DNA of 64,000 nucleotides from Comamonas sp. lk (GCF_900564145.1 NZ_UOOB01000001.1:496001-560000), one strand, 5' to 3'. Counted from the first letter of the stretch, positions 38,873-47,349 are shown. Made by a program: numbers and translations. Notes: a model not told the origin generated them from the letters alone.

Positions 38873-38989
38873 ATGCGCTACACAGCTCAGTTTCATCGTG
38901 GGGCGACTCGCCAGGCCAGTTCAGCCTGCAGTCGTTTTTGCCAGCCAGCGGTTTGCCGGTTAGCCAGGCTTTTTTTGCGATGTCTCTGA
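38873..38989 (+). CDS. Possible 38-residue peptide under the Fur-box promoter
   Basis: An ATG preceded by GGTGGGG begins a 38-codon frame (MRYTAQFHRGATRQASS...), rich in Arg, Ala and Cys. I do not recognise it. It is the first ATG after the predicted transcription start and has an acceptable ribosome site, but 38 codons are within chance for this base composition. It may instead be part of a non-coding RNA. Confidence 0.3.
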   Translation: MRYTAQFHRGATRQASSACSRFCQPAVCRLARLFLRCL

Positions 38990-38994
38990 GTATT

Positions 38995-39036
38995 CAATAT
39001 TGATAGCTGCCAGCGTATGTTGGTTCAAGCTTCTCG
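38995..39036 (+). repeat. Dispersed intergenic repeat, copy 5
   Basis: It has CAATATTGATAGCTGCCAGCG followed by TTCAAGCTTC, matching the first half of the other copies well. It lies inside the predicted Fur-controlled transcript. Confidence 0.6.
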
Positions 39037-39057
39037 ATTAAAAATTGATTGAAATTC

Positions 39058-39090
39058 AAGCGGAGATAGCGGTAGCTGCTCCGCTTTTTT
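39058..39090 (+). terminator. Rho-independent terminator of the Fur-box transcript
   Basis: An 8-bp stem AAGCGGAG/CTCCGCTT (39058-39065 with 39079-39086), with an inner AGC/GCT pairing, is followed by six T. No recognised gene lies between it and the Fur-box promoter, so it would close a transcript of about 250 nt. Confidence 0.85.
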
Positions 39091-39200
39091 GCATTTCAGA
39101 ATCGACGACGAATAGATAACCTCAATCGCCTTGGATGTCCAGTTGATGCAGTAATTACATGGACTTGGTCGTAACAACTGCTCACGTCGCCGAACTTTTT

Positions 39201-39379
39201 TATATTCATTGGGTCTGTGAAGTGTGCGCAAACTTGCGTGTGATGCGCACCTGCCAAAAGCTCAGACCCTTGGATTTCTGGTAGCGCAAACAGTCGCCAA
39301 CACGCGTCTACCAGCTCACACGCAAGCGCTAGATGGCCGTACCGGTGCTGCGACTCACCGGCAGGCCTGAAAGGCATGC
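39201..39379 (+). promoter_or_regulatory. Promoter and structured 5' leader of the wecB-nfrB-nfrA operon
   Basis: A -10 TATATT (39201-39206) without a good -35 is followed by three hairpins. The first is nested: GGGTCTG/CAGACCC (39211-39217 with 39263-39269) encloses GTGCGCA/TGCGCAC (39224-39230 with 39244-39250). The second is CTGGTAG/CTACCAG (39278-39284 with 39308-39314). The third is CCGGTG/CACCGG (39342-39347 with 39356-39361). GCGCAAAC occurs twice (39226 and 39284), and an alternative CGCAA/TTGCG pairing competes with the first inner stem. This suggests a regulatory RNA leader; no known riboswitch class is recognised. Confidence 0.5.
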
Positions 39380-40501
39380 ATGAAGCTTCTTTCTGTGATC
39401 GGGACCCGGCCCGAAGCCATCAAGATGGCCCCCGTGGTGCGTTTGCTCGCCGCCACCCCCGGTATGGACTCCGTGGTCTGCGTGACCGGCCAGCACCGCC
39501 ACATGCTCGAGCAGGTGCTGGAGCTGTTCGATATCAAGCCCCAGCATGATTTGTCGGTGATGGCACAAGGCCAGACGCTCAACAGCCTCTCGGCCCGCAT
39601 CCTGCAAGGCATGGATGAGCTGCTGGAGCAGGTCAGGCCGGATCGGGTGCTGGTGCACGGCGATACCACCACGGCCATGGCCGCCGCCATGGCAGCGTTT
39701 CACCGTCATATCCCCGTGGTGCATGTGGAGGCCGGACTGCGCACCGGCTCGTTGACCGAGCCCTGGCCCGAGGAAATGAACCGCAGCGTGATCGATGTGA
39801 TGGCCGAAGTGTTGCTGGCGCCCACCGAAAAAGCCAAGGCCAATCTGCTAGCCGAAAACCTGCACGGCCAGATCCATGTGGTGGGCAACACCGTGATTGA
39901 TGCCCTGAAGTGGGTGGCTAGGCGTTTTGAAAATGATGTGTCGCTGCGCGACAGCGTGGATGCACGCCTGCCGCAGCTGGCGGCGGGCAAGCGCATGGTG
40001 TTGCTGACCAGCCACCGCCGCGAAAACCATGGTGAAGGTCTGGCCCAGATCTGCGATGCCGTGACCGAGCTGGTAGCCGGTGGCGAAGTGGAGGTGGTTT
40101 ACCCCGTCCACCTCAATCCGCTGGTGCTGGATGTGGTGCAGCAGCGCCTGGGCCAAGTGGCCGGCGTGCACCTGATCGAGCCGCAGGACTATCTGGGTTT
40201 TGTGCGCCTGATGCAGCGCGCTTTCCTGGTGCTGACCGATTCTGGCGGCGTGCAGGAAGAAGCGCCGGCATTGGGCAAGCCCGTGCTGCTGCTGCGCGAT
40301 GTGACCGAGCGTCCTTCGGTGGTGGAGGCCGGAGTGGTCAAGCTGGTGGGTACCGACAGGCCGCGCATTGTGGCGGCCGTCCGTGAGTTGCTGCACGACA
40401 GTGCTGCCTATGAGCGCATGACCCGTGCCGCCCATCCCTATGGCCACGGCGACGCCAGCGAGAAGATCGTGCAGATCCTGCTGAAGGCGAAGGCCGCGTG
40501 A
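39380..40501 (+). CDS. wecB: UDP-N-acetylglucosamine 2-epimerase (non-hydrolysing)
   Basis: WecB interconverts UDP-GlcNAc and UDP-ManNAc in the cytoplasm. The 373-residue protein begins MKLLSVIGTRPEAIKMAPVV and contains VHGDTTTAMAAAMAAF, HVEAGLRTG, PEEMNR and LTDSGGVQEEAPALG, all family signatures, including the catalytic His and Glu. Normally such genes lie in capsule or ECA clusters. Here it heads an operon with nfrB and nfrA, whose start touches its stop, so UDP-ManNAc is probably the precursor for their polysaccharide. Confidence 0.95.
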   Translation: MKLLSVIGTRPEAIKMAPVVRLLAATPGMDSVVCVTGQHRHMLEQVLELFDIKPQHDLSVMAQGQTLNSLSARILQGMDELLEQVRPDRVLVHGDTTTAMAAAMAAFHRHIPVVHVEAGLRTGSLTEPWPEEMNRSVIDVMAEVLLAPTEKAKANLLAENLHGQIHVVGNTVIDALKWVARRFENDVSLRDSVDARLPQLAAGKRMVLLTSHRRENHGEGLAQICDAVTELVAGGEVEVVYPVHLNPLVLDVVQQRLGQVAGVHLIEPQDYLGFVRLMQRAFLVLTDSGGVQEEAPALGKPVLLLRDVTERPSVVEAGVVKLVGTDRPRIVAAVRELLHDSAAYERMTRAAHPYGHGDASEKIVQILLKAKAA

Positions 40502-42627
40502 TGGTGGATATGCAGCCGTTTTCCGACTTCTTCAGCGCCAACTACCGGGCTTTGGAGATAGCCACGGCCTTTGTCGCCGTGGTGGTGCTGATCTCCAGCA
40601 TCGACGATCTGTTCATTGACGCCAGATACTGGATTCGTGAAATCTGGCGCCATCTGCGCGTCAAGCCTTTGCACACGGCGCTTACCCCTGCGCAGCTGCG
40701 CTCCGTGCCCGAAAAACCCATCGCCATCATGGTGCCGGCCTGGCAGGAGCACGACGTCATCGCCTCCATGATCGAGAACATGGTGGCCACGCTCGAATAT
40801 CGGGAGTTCATGGTCTTTGTGGGCACCTACCCCAACGACCAGCGCACGATTGACGAGGTGGAGCGCATGCGCCGCCGCTACAAGCAACTGGTGCGGGTGC
40901 AGGTGCCGCATGACGGCCCCACCTGCAAGGCCGATTGCCTGAACTCGATTGTGCAAAGCATCGAGCAGACGGCGCAAAAGCGCGGCATTGAGTTTGCCGG
41001 CATGGTGTTGCATGACAGCGAGGATGTGCTGCACCCGCTGGAGCTCAAATACTTCAACTACCTGCTGCCGCGCATCGACTTCATCCAGCTGCCCGTGACA
41101 TCGCTGGAGCGCAACTGGAATGAATGGGTGGCAGGCGTTTACATGGATGAGTTTGCGGAATGGCACGCCAAGGATCTGGTAGTGCGCGAGAGCATGAGTG
41201 GCATGGTGCCTTCGGCCGGCGTGGGCACTTGTTTCTCGCGCAAAGCCATGTTGGCGCTGATGGCCGAGACGGATGGCCAGCCCTTCAACCCCGATACGCT
41301 GACCGAGGATTACGACGTGGGCACGCGTCTGGCGCGCATGGGCATGCGGCAGATCTTCGGCAAGTTCCCGGTGCAGTACCGCGTCAAGCGCAAGGGCTGG
41401 ACGGGCAAGGAAAAGCCGATCGAGATCACCATGCCACTGGGCGTGCGCGAGTTTTTCCCGAACACCTTCCGCACGGCTTATCGGCAAAAGGCGCGCTGGA
41501 CGCTGGGCATAGGTCTGCAAGGCTGGGAGCAGGTGGGCTGGCAGGGCAATGCCGCCGTCAAATACCTGTTGTTCCGGGACCGCAAAGGCCTGATCACGGC
41601 CTTTGTGGCGATTGCCGCATATCTGATCTTTTTCAATTACATGCTGCTGGCGCTGTTGGGTGTCATGGGTTGGTGGAGTGACAGCCTGCCTCCCATCCAG
41701 TCGCTGGCGCACTGGGTGCAGGTGGTGATTGCGCTGAACTTCATGGCCCTGCTGTTGCGCATGGCGCAGCGCGCTTATTTTGTGGGCCGTATCTATGGCG
41801 GCGTGCATGCGCTGCTGTCCATTCCGCGCATGGTGGTGGGCAACTTCATCAATGCCGCAGCCGCAGGCCGCGCCTGGAAGCAGTATCTGAGCCACAAGCT
41901 CTTTGGCAGCAAGCTGGTCTGGGACAAGACCATGCACGACTTCCCCACGGTGGAGCAACTGGCAGAGCAGAAGCAGCATCTGGGCGATCTGCTCAAAAGC
42001 TGGCAGGCGATTGATGGCGAAACGCTGGATGCGGCTCTGGAGCAGCAAGCCCAGACCGGCGGTACGCTGCTGGGCCAGGTGCTGCTCCAGAACGGCTGGG
42101 TGGATGAAGACCTGCTGGCGGAAGCCCGGGCTTATCAGGCCGATCTGCCGCGATTGCATCTGGCCGATGGCGAGGAGCGTATCGACCTGAGTCTGCTGCC
42201 GGCGCGGGACATGATCCGCTGGCGCATGTTGCCGTTGGCCAGCAGCGATGAAAGCGCTCTGCATGTGGCGGTGGCCTCGGTCTTGCCCGAGGCGGTGCAG
42301 GCGCAGCTGCAAGCGCGCTTGAAGCGACCCTTGCGTCAGCTGGTGGTGCGTGAGAGCGACATCGCCGCAGGTTTGCGCCAGTTGAGTGGGATGGCCGAAG
42401 AAGAGGGCGGTGCATCGGCTGCCTTGCTGGGCGACTGCCTGATCTATCGGGGGGATCTCAGCCGCGAGGCACTGGACCAGGTGCTGGACTCTTATGACGC
42501 AGCCCGAGATGGGCGTCTGGGCGGCCATCTGGTCCACCAGGGCTTGGTGACGCCAGAGCAGCTCGACAAGGCCTTGCTGGAGCAGCAAAAAGCACGACTC
42601 AAACCGTCTGAGGAGGAAGGGGAATGA
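40501..42627 (+). CDS. nfrB: NfrB-like glycosyltransferase with C-terminal MshEN (cyclic-di-GMP) repeats
   Basis: This 708-residue inner-membrane protein matches E. coli NfrB (phage N4 adsorption protein B). An N-terminal helix (about residues 17-37) is followed by a GT2 glycosyltransferase domain with HDSED (metal site), TEDYDVG (catalytic acid motif) and QKARWTLG (the QxxRW-type motif). Helices follow at about 367-400 and 410-430. The last 230 residues hold two MshEN-type units; RLGGHLVHQGLVTPEQLDKAL is a close fit to the cyclic-di-GMP-binding consensus. GTG 40498 is an alternative start. The stop overlaps nfrA by 4 nt. Confidence 0.9.
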   Translation: MVDMQPFSDFFSANYRALEIATAFVAVVVLISSIDDLFIDARYWIREIWRHLRVKPLHTALTPAQLRSVPEKPIAIMVPAWQEHDVIASMIENMVATLEYREFMVFVGTYPNDQRTIDEVERMRRRYKQLVRVQVPHDGPTCKADCLNSIVQSIEQTAQKRGIEFAGMVLHDSEDVLHPLELKYFNYLLPRIDFIQLPVTSLERNWNEWVAGVYMDEFAEWHAKDLVVRESMSGMVPSAGVGTCFSRKAMLALMAETDGQPFNPDTLTEDYDVGTRLARMGMRQIFGKFPVQYRVKRKGWTGKEKPIEITMPLGVREFFPNTFRTAYRQKARWTLGIGLQGWEQVGWQGNAAVKYLLFRDRKGLITAFVAIAAYLIFFNYMLLALLGVMGWWSDSLPPIQSLAHWVQVVIALNFMALLLRMAQRAYFVGRIYGGVHALLSIPRMVVGNFINAAAAGRAWKQYLSHKLFGSKLVWDKTMHDFPTVEQLAEQKQHLGDLLKSWQAIDGETLDAALEQQAQTGGTLLGQVLLQNGWVDEDLLAEARAYQADLPRLHLADGEERIDLSLLPARDMIRWRMLPLASSDESALHVAVASVLPEAVQAQLQARLKRPLRQLVVRESDIAAGLRQLSGMAEEEGGASAALLGDCLIYRGDLSREALDQVLDSYDAARDGRLGGHLVHQGLVTPEQLDKALLEQQKARLKPSEEEGE

Positions 42628-44687
42628 CAGACAGAACTCGCGGACGTATGCCAGCGCTGATGTCGGCCATTTTTGTCGCTCTGTTAGGTAGCGCGGCCGG
42701 CGTGCAGGCGCAGGAGCGCTCTCTCACGGGCGCGGCATGGCAGCATACCGACCGTGCCTATAAAGCCTATGCCAAGGGCGACTATGTCCATGCCTTGCAA
42801 GAGGCTCGGGCCGCACGCCGCCTGCGCCCCGATGTGCCGCGTCTGCAGGCGCTGGAGGACCAGGCGCGGGCGGCGGTAGATGCCGCCAATGCGGCTAATG
42901 CGGCCAGCGCGGCTCAAGAGAAAGCCCGGCGCGCCCAGGCCCTGGCCCAGCAGGCTTATGCCAAGGCGCAGCAGCCTGAGCAACTGGATGCGGCGCTTGC
43001 TTTCATCCGTCAGGCTTTGCAGCTCAATCCCCAGCCCTTGCCATGGCATGTGCTGCAGGCCCGCTTGCTGTTGAGCGCTCAGCGCTGGAGCGAGGTGGTG
43101 GCCGAGGTGGATGCAGGCTTGCAAATCCATCCGAATCAGCCCGCTCTGCGGCAAGCCAAGGCCTATGCTTTGTTGCAGCAAGGCCAGGGCGCGCAGGCGC
43201 TGCAGGCGCTTGATCAGACGTTGACCAGCGCTTCCGGTTTGAGTGCCGATGCGCGGGCCAGCCTGTTGCGCCAGGGGGCAGATACGGCACTGGCGACCGG
43301 GCAACTGGCACAAGGGCGAGAGTGGGCCCGGCAATTGCAGACTATGTCTGCAGAGAATGCGGCCCAAGACGCGGCAGTGCGCTTGCAGCTCTTGCAATCT
43401 GGCCTCTCTTTCGAATTGCCTATGCCAGTGCCCGATTTGAGCTGCAATGCAGAGACAGTCTGCACAGCCAGCTATGCATTTGATATTGAAAACGACTTGG
43501 CCAATGCTGCTTATGCGGCGGCGCAGCTGCAGCAGTGGCCGCAGGTGCAGAGCTTGTCTGAGCCATTGCTGAAGCTGCAGCCCGCCAAGGGCGCTTACTG
43601 GCAGCTGTCGATTGCGGCGCTGCAAGGCCAGGGGCAGGGCGGTGCGGCTCGCGCCCAGGCGCAGCAGGCCTTGCAGGCTATGGCAGGCCAGGACTCCGGC
43701 TTGAAGCCCGCCGAACTGGCCCAGATTGCCCATACTGCCGGCGACAAGCAGGCCGAAGCCGACTTCTACACTGCGGCTGAGCAGGGCCGTGCGCTGCCGG
43801 CGGCTCAGCTTGAAGATGCGGCATTTGCCGCCGAGCATGTGGGCGACAGCCGTGCTGCCGTGCGCCGCCATGCGGCGGCTCTCGACAGCACCGATGCCGG
43901 GCAGATCCGCTTCACGCCCCAGCAGCGCCAGGATGTGCGCCTTGCCGTGGGCGATCTGGACCGGCAGTGGGGGAGCTCGGCCGGGGTTTTCAGCAGCCGC
44001 GGCAGCACCTTGCCGGGCGGGCAAAGCGGAGCCAGCGGCTATCGCAGCCTGCAGACCGTGGGCGAGCTGTTCTGGCGGCCGCAGCAACTGCGTGGCGACG
44101 GCACGTTTGTCGATCTGTATGGCCGTTACATGGGCAATCTGCGTGCTGCACCGCAAGAGGCCACGGGGCCGGAGTCATCGCAGCTGGCGCTGGGGATTCG
44201 GGTCAAGCCTTTTGGCAACCAGAACCTGATCGTGGCGGCGGAACGCTGGCAAAAACTGGGTGCTGCCAGCCGCAATGACTGGTTGTTGCGCGCCGCGTAC
44301 TCCTACACCAAGGACATGTACGGCCCGGTGAACCGCGAGCGCTGGATGACTGGCGATCTGTATCTGGAGGCCGGTCGCTATCTGCAATCGGGCGAAAAAT
44401 ACGCCACGGGCGAGCTGCGCTACGGCCCGCAGTGGCGGCTGCGCGGCTCGGACTCGGGGGGCTGGGGCCTGTGGGGCTATGGCGTGGTGGCTGCCGAGTA
44501 CAACAGCAGCTACAGGCGCACCGGGGCCGGCAGTGCCGGTGTGGGCGTGAGCCTAAGGCGCTGGTTGCGCGAAGATCGCACGCATGCGGGCCGCTCCTGG
44601 GTGGATTTCACCGTGCAGTATCGTGCCCGTCTGGGCGGCGACGACCGATCCAGCGGGCTGGTTGCCCGTGCCTCCTGGTATTACTGA
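42624..44687 (+). CDS. nfrA: NfrA-like outer-membrane polysaccharide export protein
   Basis: This 687-residue protein has a signal peptide (residues 1-29, VQA-Q), TPR-like helical repeats (for example AYAKGDYVHALQEARAARRLRPDVP and a block at 120-180) and a C-terminal part of about 230 residues with beta-strand character ending in WY-Y. The C-terminal part corresponds to the NfrA C-terminal domain. E. coli NfrA, the N4 receptor protein, has about 990 residues, so this is a shorter form. It would export the glycan made by NfrB and form an outer-membrane channel. Confidence 0.85.
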   Translation: MTDRTRGRMPALMSAIFVALLGSAAGVQAQERSLTGAAWQHTDRAYKAYAKGDYVHALQEARAARRLRPDVPRLQALEDQARAAVDAANAANAASAAQEKARRAQALAQQAYAKAQQPEQLDAALAFIRQALQLNPQPLPWHVLQARLLLSAQRWSEVVAEVDAGLQIHPNQPALRQAKAYALLQQGQGAQALQALDQTLTSASGLSADARASLLRQGADTALATGQLAQGREWARQLQTMSAENAAQDAAVRLQLLQSGLSFELPMPVPDLSCNAETVCTASYAFDIENDLANAAYAAAQLQQWPQVQSLSEPLLKLQPAKGAYWQLSIAALQGQGQGGAARAQAQQALQAMAGQDSGLKPAELAQIAHTAGDKQAEADFYTAAEQGRALPAAQLEDAAFAAEHVGDSRAAVRRHAAALDSTDAGQIRFTPQQRQDVRLAVGDLDRQWGSSAGVFSSRGSTLPGGQSGASGYRSLQTVGELFWRPQQLRGDGTFVDLYGRYMGNLRAAPQEATGPESSQLALGIRVKPFGNQNLIVAAERWQKLGAASRNDWLLRAAYSYTKDMYGPVNRERWMTGDLYLEAGRYLQSGEKYATGELRYGPQWRLRGSDSGGWGLWGYGVVAAEYNSSYRRTGAGSAGVGVSLRRWLREDRTHAGRSWVDFTVQYRARLGGDDRSSGLVARASWYY

Positions 44688-44698
44688 AAGGCCTGTAC

Positions 44699-45508
44699 GT
44701 GTACACACGTCGAACCGCGCTATCTGCCGCCCTGCTGCTGCCTGGCATGGGCATGGCGCAGAGAATGCCGCCCATGCCGCCGGTAAAGGTCTCAGGCATG
44801 GTCTGGCAGCCCGATAACGCCACGGCCAGGCCTCAGGGCGAGTGGCAGCGTCTGGGTATCCAAACCCTGTTGATCCAGTGGCTGGCCACGGACGACGGCA
44901 GCGGCAAGCTATGGCGCGCGCCCTCGCTGGAGCGGCTGCCCGTCCAGCCCTGGGCGCAAAGCATCATTGCCGGACTGGTGGGCGATTACGACGAGCCGCG
45001 TGCTCGCCGCCGGGTAGAGCTGCTTGCGCAGGCTTCGGCTCGCTTGGCCAAGGAAGCCCTGCCTTTCGAACCCGTGGGCTGGTATTTTCCGGTGGAGTCT
45101 GACCCCAGCTGGAAGGAGGTGAATCGCCTGGCCGAGAGCCTGCAGAACCTGCCGCGCCCGCTGTGGGTCAGCGCATACGACAACAGCAATCTGGGGCCCA
45201 AGGCTTTTGCCCGCTGGGTCAAGCGTTGGCTGCCGCCGGATGTGGGGCTGTTCTTTCAGGATGGCGTGGGTCTGCACACCCGCAGTGCCGCCACGGCGGC
45301 GCGCTATGCGCTGGCGCTGGCTGATACCGTGGGCTGGCAGCGGCTGAAGGTGATTGCAGAGGCCTTCAGGCCCGATGGCGCTGGGCATTTCCGCAGTGCC
45401 ACGGCGCAGGAGCTGCGTGCCCAGCTCTCGTTTTATGCAGGCTGGCCGGTGCTGGTGTTTGACGGGCCGCACTATTTGACGCCGGCGCTGGTGGAAGCGC
45501 TGGCGTAA
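44699..45508 (+). CDS. Secreted protein, possible TIM-barrel glycoside hydrolase, last gene of the nfr operon
   Basis: I do not recognise a named family with certainty. The 269-residue product starts at GTG 44699 (AAAGG lies 7 nt upstream), 11 nt after nfrA. The N-terminus VYTRRTALSAALLLPGMGMAQ is a signal peptide with a twin Arg, so Tat export is possible. The body has alternating strands and helices (GMVWQPDNA, GIQTLLIQWLA, GWYFPVESDPSW, LWVSAYDN, VGLFFQDGVG, LKVIAEAF), as in a TIM-barrel. Its place after nfrB-nfrA is that of E. coli ybcH. It may cut or modify the exported glycan. Confidence 0.65.
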   Translation: MYTRRTALSAALLLPGMGMAQRMPPMPPVKVSGMVWQPDNATARPQGEWQRLGIQTLLIQWLATDDGSGKLWRAPSLERLPVQPWAQSIIAGLVGDYDEPRARRRVELLAQASARLAKEALPFEPVGWYFPVESDPSWKEVNRLAESLQNLPRPLWVSAYDNSNLGPKAFARWVKRWLPPDVGLFFQDGVGLHTRSAATAARYALALADTVGWQRLKVIAEAFRPDGAGHFRSATAQELRAQLSFYAGWPVLVFDGPHYLTPALVEALA

Positions 45509-45553
45509 TCAAAACCATAGCTTCTTGCGCTTGTGTATCAGGCGATAACAGCC
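45508..45553 (+). repeat. Dispersed intergenic repeat, copy 6
   Basis: ATCAAAACCATAGCTTCTTG, then GCGCTTGTGTATCAGGCGA and TAACAGCC follow the stop codon of the nfr operon directly. It is one of the clearest copies. Confidence 0.65.
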
Positions 45554-45564
45554 GATTGAGCAAT

Positions 45565-45593
45565 AAAAAAGCAGCCGCGTGGGCTGCTTTTTT
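45565..45593. terminator. Bidirectional terminator between nfr operon and lipA
   Basis: A perfect 12-bp stem (45565-45576 with 45582-45593) and a 5-nt loop have six A on one side and six T on the other. It serves both converging transcripts. Confidence 0.88.
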
Positions 45594-45608
45594 GTGGAGC
45601 GTCGGCAA

Positions 45609-46589
45609 TCACACGCCAGCGGCATGGGCCTGCTGGTCGGCGTGGTAGCTGGAGCGCACCATGGCGCCCACGGCCGCGTGGGAAAAACCCATTTTGTAGG
45701 CCTCTTCTTCGAACATCTTGAAGGTGTCCGGGTGCACATAGCGGCGCACCGGCAGATGGCTGTTGGTGGGCGACAGATACTGGCCGATGGTCAGCATGTC
45801 GATGTTGTGGGCGCGCATATCGCGCATCACTTGCAGGATTTCTTCGTCGGTTTCACCCAGGCCGACCATGATGCCGCTCTTGGTGGGCACATCGGGGTGC
45901 AGTTCCTTGAACTTCTTCAAGAGGTTCAGCGAGAACTGGTAGTCCGAGCCGGGACGCGCTTCCTTGTACAGGCGGGGCGCGGTTTCCAGGTTGTGGTTCA
46001 TCACATCGGGTGGAGCCGACTTGAGAATCTCCAGCGCGCGGTCGTCGCGGCCGCGGAAATCGGGCACCAGAATCTCGATCTGCGTGGTGGGTGAGAGCTC
46101 GCGGATGTTCTTGATGCATTCCACAAAGTGGCCGGAGCCACCGTCGCGCAGGTCGTCGCGGTCCACGCTGGTGATCACCACGTACTTGAGCTTGAGTGCG
46201 GCAATCGTGCGCGCCAGGTTCAGCGGCTCGTTCACATCCAGCGGGTCGGGGCGGCCGTGGCCCACGTCGCAGAACGGGCAGCGGCGCGTGCACTTGTCAC
46301 CCATGATCATGAAGGTGGCCGTGCCCTTGCCGAAGCATTCGCCGATGTTGGGGCAGCTGGCTTCCTCGCACACGGTGTGCAGATTGTTCTTGCGCAGAAT
46401 GTCCTTGATTTCGTAAAAACGCGTGCTGGGGCTGCCCGCCTTGACGCGGATCCACTCGGGTTTCTTGAGAACTTCAGCCTGCTCCACCTTCACGGGGATG
46501 CGCGCCAGCTTGGCGGCAGCCTTTTGCTTGGCCAGCGGGTTGTAGTTTTCGGCGGACTGCGCTTCGCGCACGACTTCGTTGGTGCTCAT
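45609..46589 (-). CDS. lipA: Lipoyl synthase
   Basis: LipA is a radical-SAM enzyme that inserts two sulfurs into octanoyl groups on lipoyl domains. The 326-residue protein has the auxiliary cluster cysteines Cys74, Cys79 and Cys85 ([12 protein letters not shown]) and the radical-SAM cysteines Cys100, Cys104 and Cys107 (CTRRCPFC). The conserved C-terminal RSSYHA motif is present ([13 protein letters not shown]). The start at 46589 excludes a 21-residue upstream reading. It follows lipB by 10 nt. Confidence 0.97.
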   Translation of the reverse strand: MSTNEVVREAQSAENYNPLAKQKAAAKLARIPVKVEQAEVLKKPEWIRVKAGSPSTRFYEIKDILRKNNLHTVCEEASCPNIGECFGKGTATFMIMGDKCTRRCPFCDVGHGRPDPLDVNEPLNLARTIAALKLKYVVITSVDRDDLRDGGSGHFVECIKNIRELSPTTQIEILVPDFRGRDDRALEILKSAPPDVMNHNLETAPRLYKEARPGSDYQFSLNLLKKFKELHPDVPTKSGIMVGLGETDEEILQVMRDMRAHNIDMLTIGQYLSPTNSHLPVRRYVHPDTFKMFEEEAYKMGFSHAAVGAMVRSSYHADQQAHAAGV

Positions 46590-46599
46590 GATCTTGCCT

Positions 46600-47349
46600 C
46601 TACGGGGATAGCCGTTTTTGCAGCTGGTGGCCAAGCACGTGCGCGGCCTCATCCCAGGTTGTCTTGATGCCGATTGTAGAAAGGTCCACTGTCTTCAGTC
46701 CTGCATATCCGCAAGGGTTGATTCGCAAATAAGGTTCCAAATCCATGTCGACATTGAAGGCCACTCCGTGGTAGGTGCTGTGGCGGCTCACTTTGATGCC
46801 CAGGGCCGCAATCTTGCCCAGACCCTCGAAATGTGGCTCGGGCACAGGGCTGCCCGGCTCGCGGTGCTGCGGGCGCTGCTCGAGCATGGCATGGCTGCGC
46901 GGGTCATCCAGGCGTACATAGATGCCGGGAGCGCCCGCCACGCGGTGGCCGGTCACGCCAAAGTGATCCAGGGTGCGGATCACGGCATCTTCCAGGCGGT
47001 ACACGTATTCCTTGACGAAATAGCCGCTGCGCTGCAGATCCAGCAACGGATAGGCCACCACCTGGCCCGGGCCGTGATAAGTCACCTGCCCGCCACGATT
47101 GGTGGCCACCACGGGAATGTCTCCGGGCTGCAGCAAATGGTCGACTTTGCCTGCAAGCCCTTGTGTGAAATGCGGTGTGTGCTCACAAATCCATAGCTCA
47201 TCACGCGTAGATGCATTGCGCGTGCGCGTGAATTCCTGCATGGCTGCGACCGTGTTTTCATAGCCCGTGCGGCCCAGGATGCGCAGATCCATGGGCTCGG
47301 GGGGGCTGAGGTCGGCGGGCGTGCTGTGAGCGACTGCCGCGTCGATCAC
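46600..47349 (-). CDS. lipB: Octanoyl-[acyl-carrier-protein]-protein N-octanoyltransferase
   Basis: LipB moves octanoyl from ACP to lipoyl domains, the step before LipA. The 249-residue protein contains [22 protein letters not shown], the Lys of [12 protein letters not shown] and the Cys of [13 protein letters not shown], which are the catalytic lysine and cysteine. The start is GTG at 47349, which overlaps the ybeD stop (GTGA). A Met 19 residues in is an alternative. It forms the ybeD-lipB-lipA operon. Confidence 0.95.
   Translation of the reverse strand: MIDAAVAHSTPADLSPPEPMDLRILGRTGYENTVAAMQEFTRTRNASTRDELWICEHTPHFTQGLAGKVDHLLQPGDIPVVATNRGGQVTYHGPGQVVAYPLLDLQRSGYFVKEYVYRLEDAVIRTLDHFGVTGHRVAGAPGIYVRLDDPRSHAMLEQRPQHREPGSPVPEPHFEGLGKIAALGIKVSRHSTYHGVAFNVDMDLEPYLRINPCGYAGLKTVDLSTIGIKTTWDEAAHVLGHQLQKRLSP

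Larger units (their letters stand above)
38615..39379. other. 765-nt intergenic region with two regulatory elements
   Basis: This is the largest gap in the window. It holds an iron-type (Fur-box) promoter at 38794-38835, a possible short frame, a repeat copy at 38995-39036, a strong terminator at 39058-39090 and a structured leader before wecB (39201-39379). The first 180 nt and the piece 39091-39200 show nothing I can name. The second half is more AT-rich than the surrounding genes. Confidence 0.7.

Noticed and set aside
38806..39003. 65-codon frame starting in the Fur box
   Set aside because: Its ATG-like start lies inside the promoter, so it could not be translated from the predicted transcript; composition is unremarkable.
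39211..39269. A cyclic-di-GMP (GEMM) riboswitch at the wecB leader
   Set aside because: The conserved GEMM blocks and tetraloop-receptor pattern are not visible; only an unassigned structured leader is claimed.
40438..42588. Minus-strand frame of 716 codons across nfrB
   Set aside because: It is a shadow; nfrB has clear GT2 and MshEN motifs in the plus frame.
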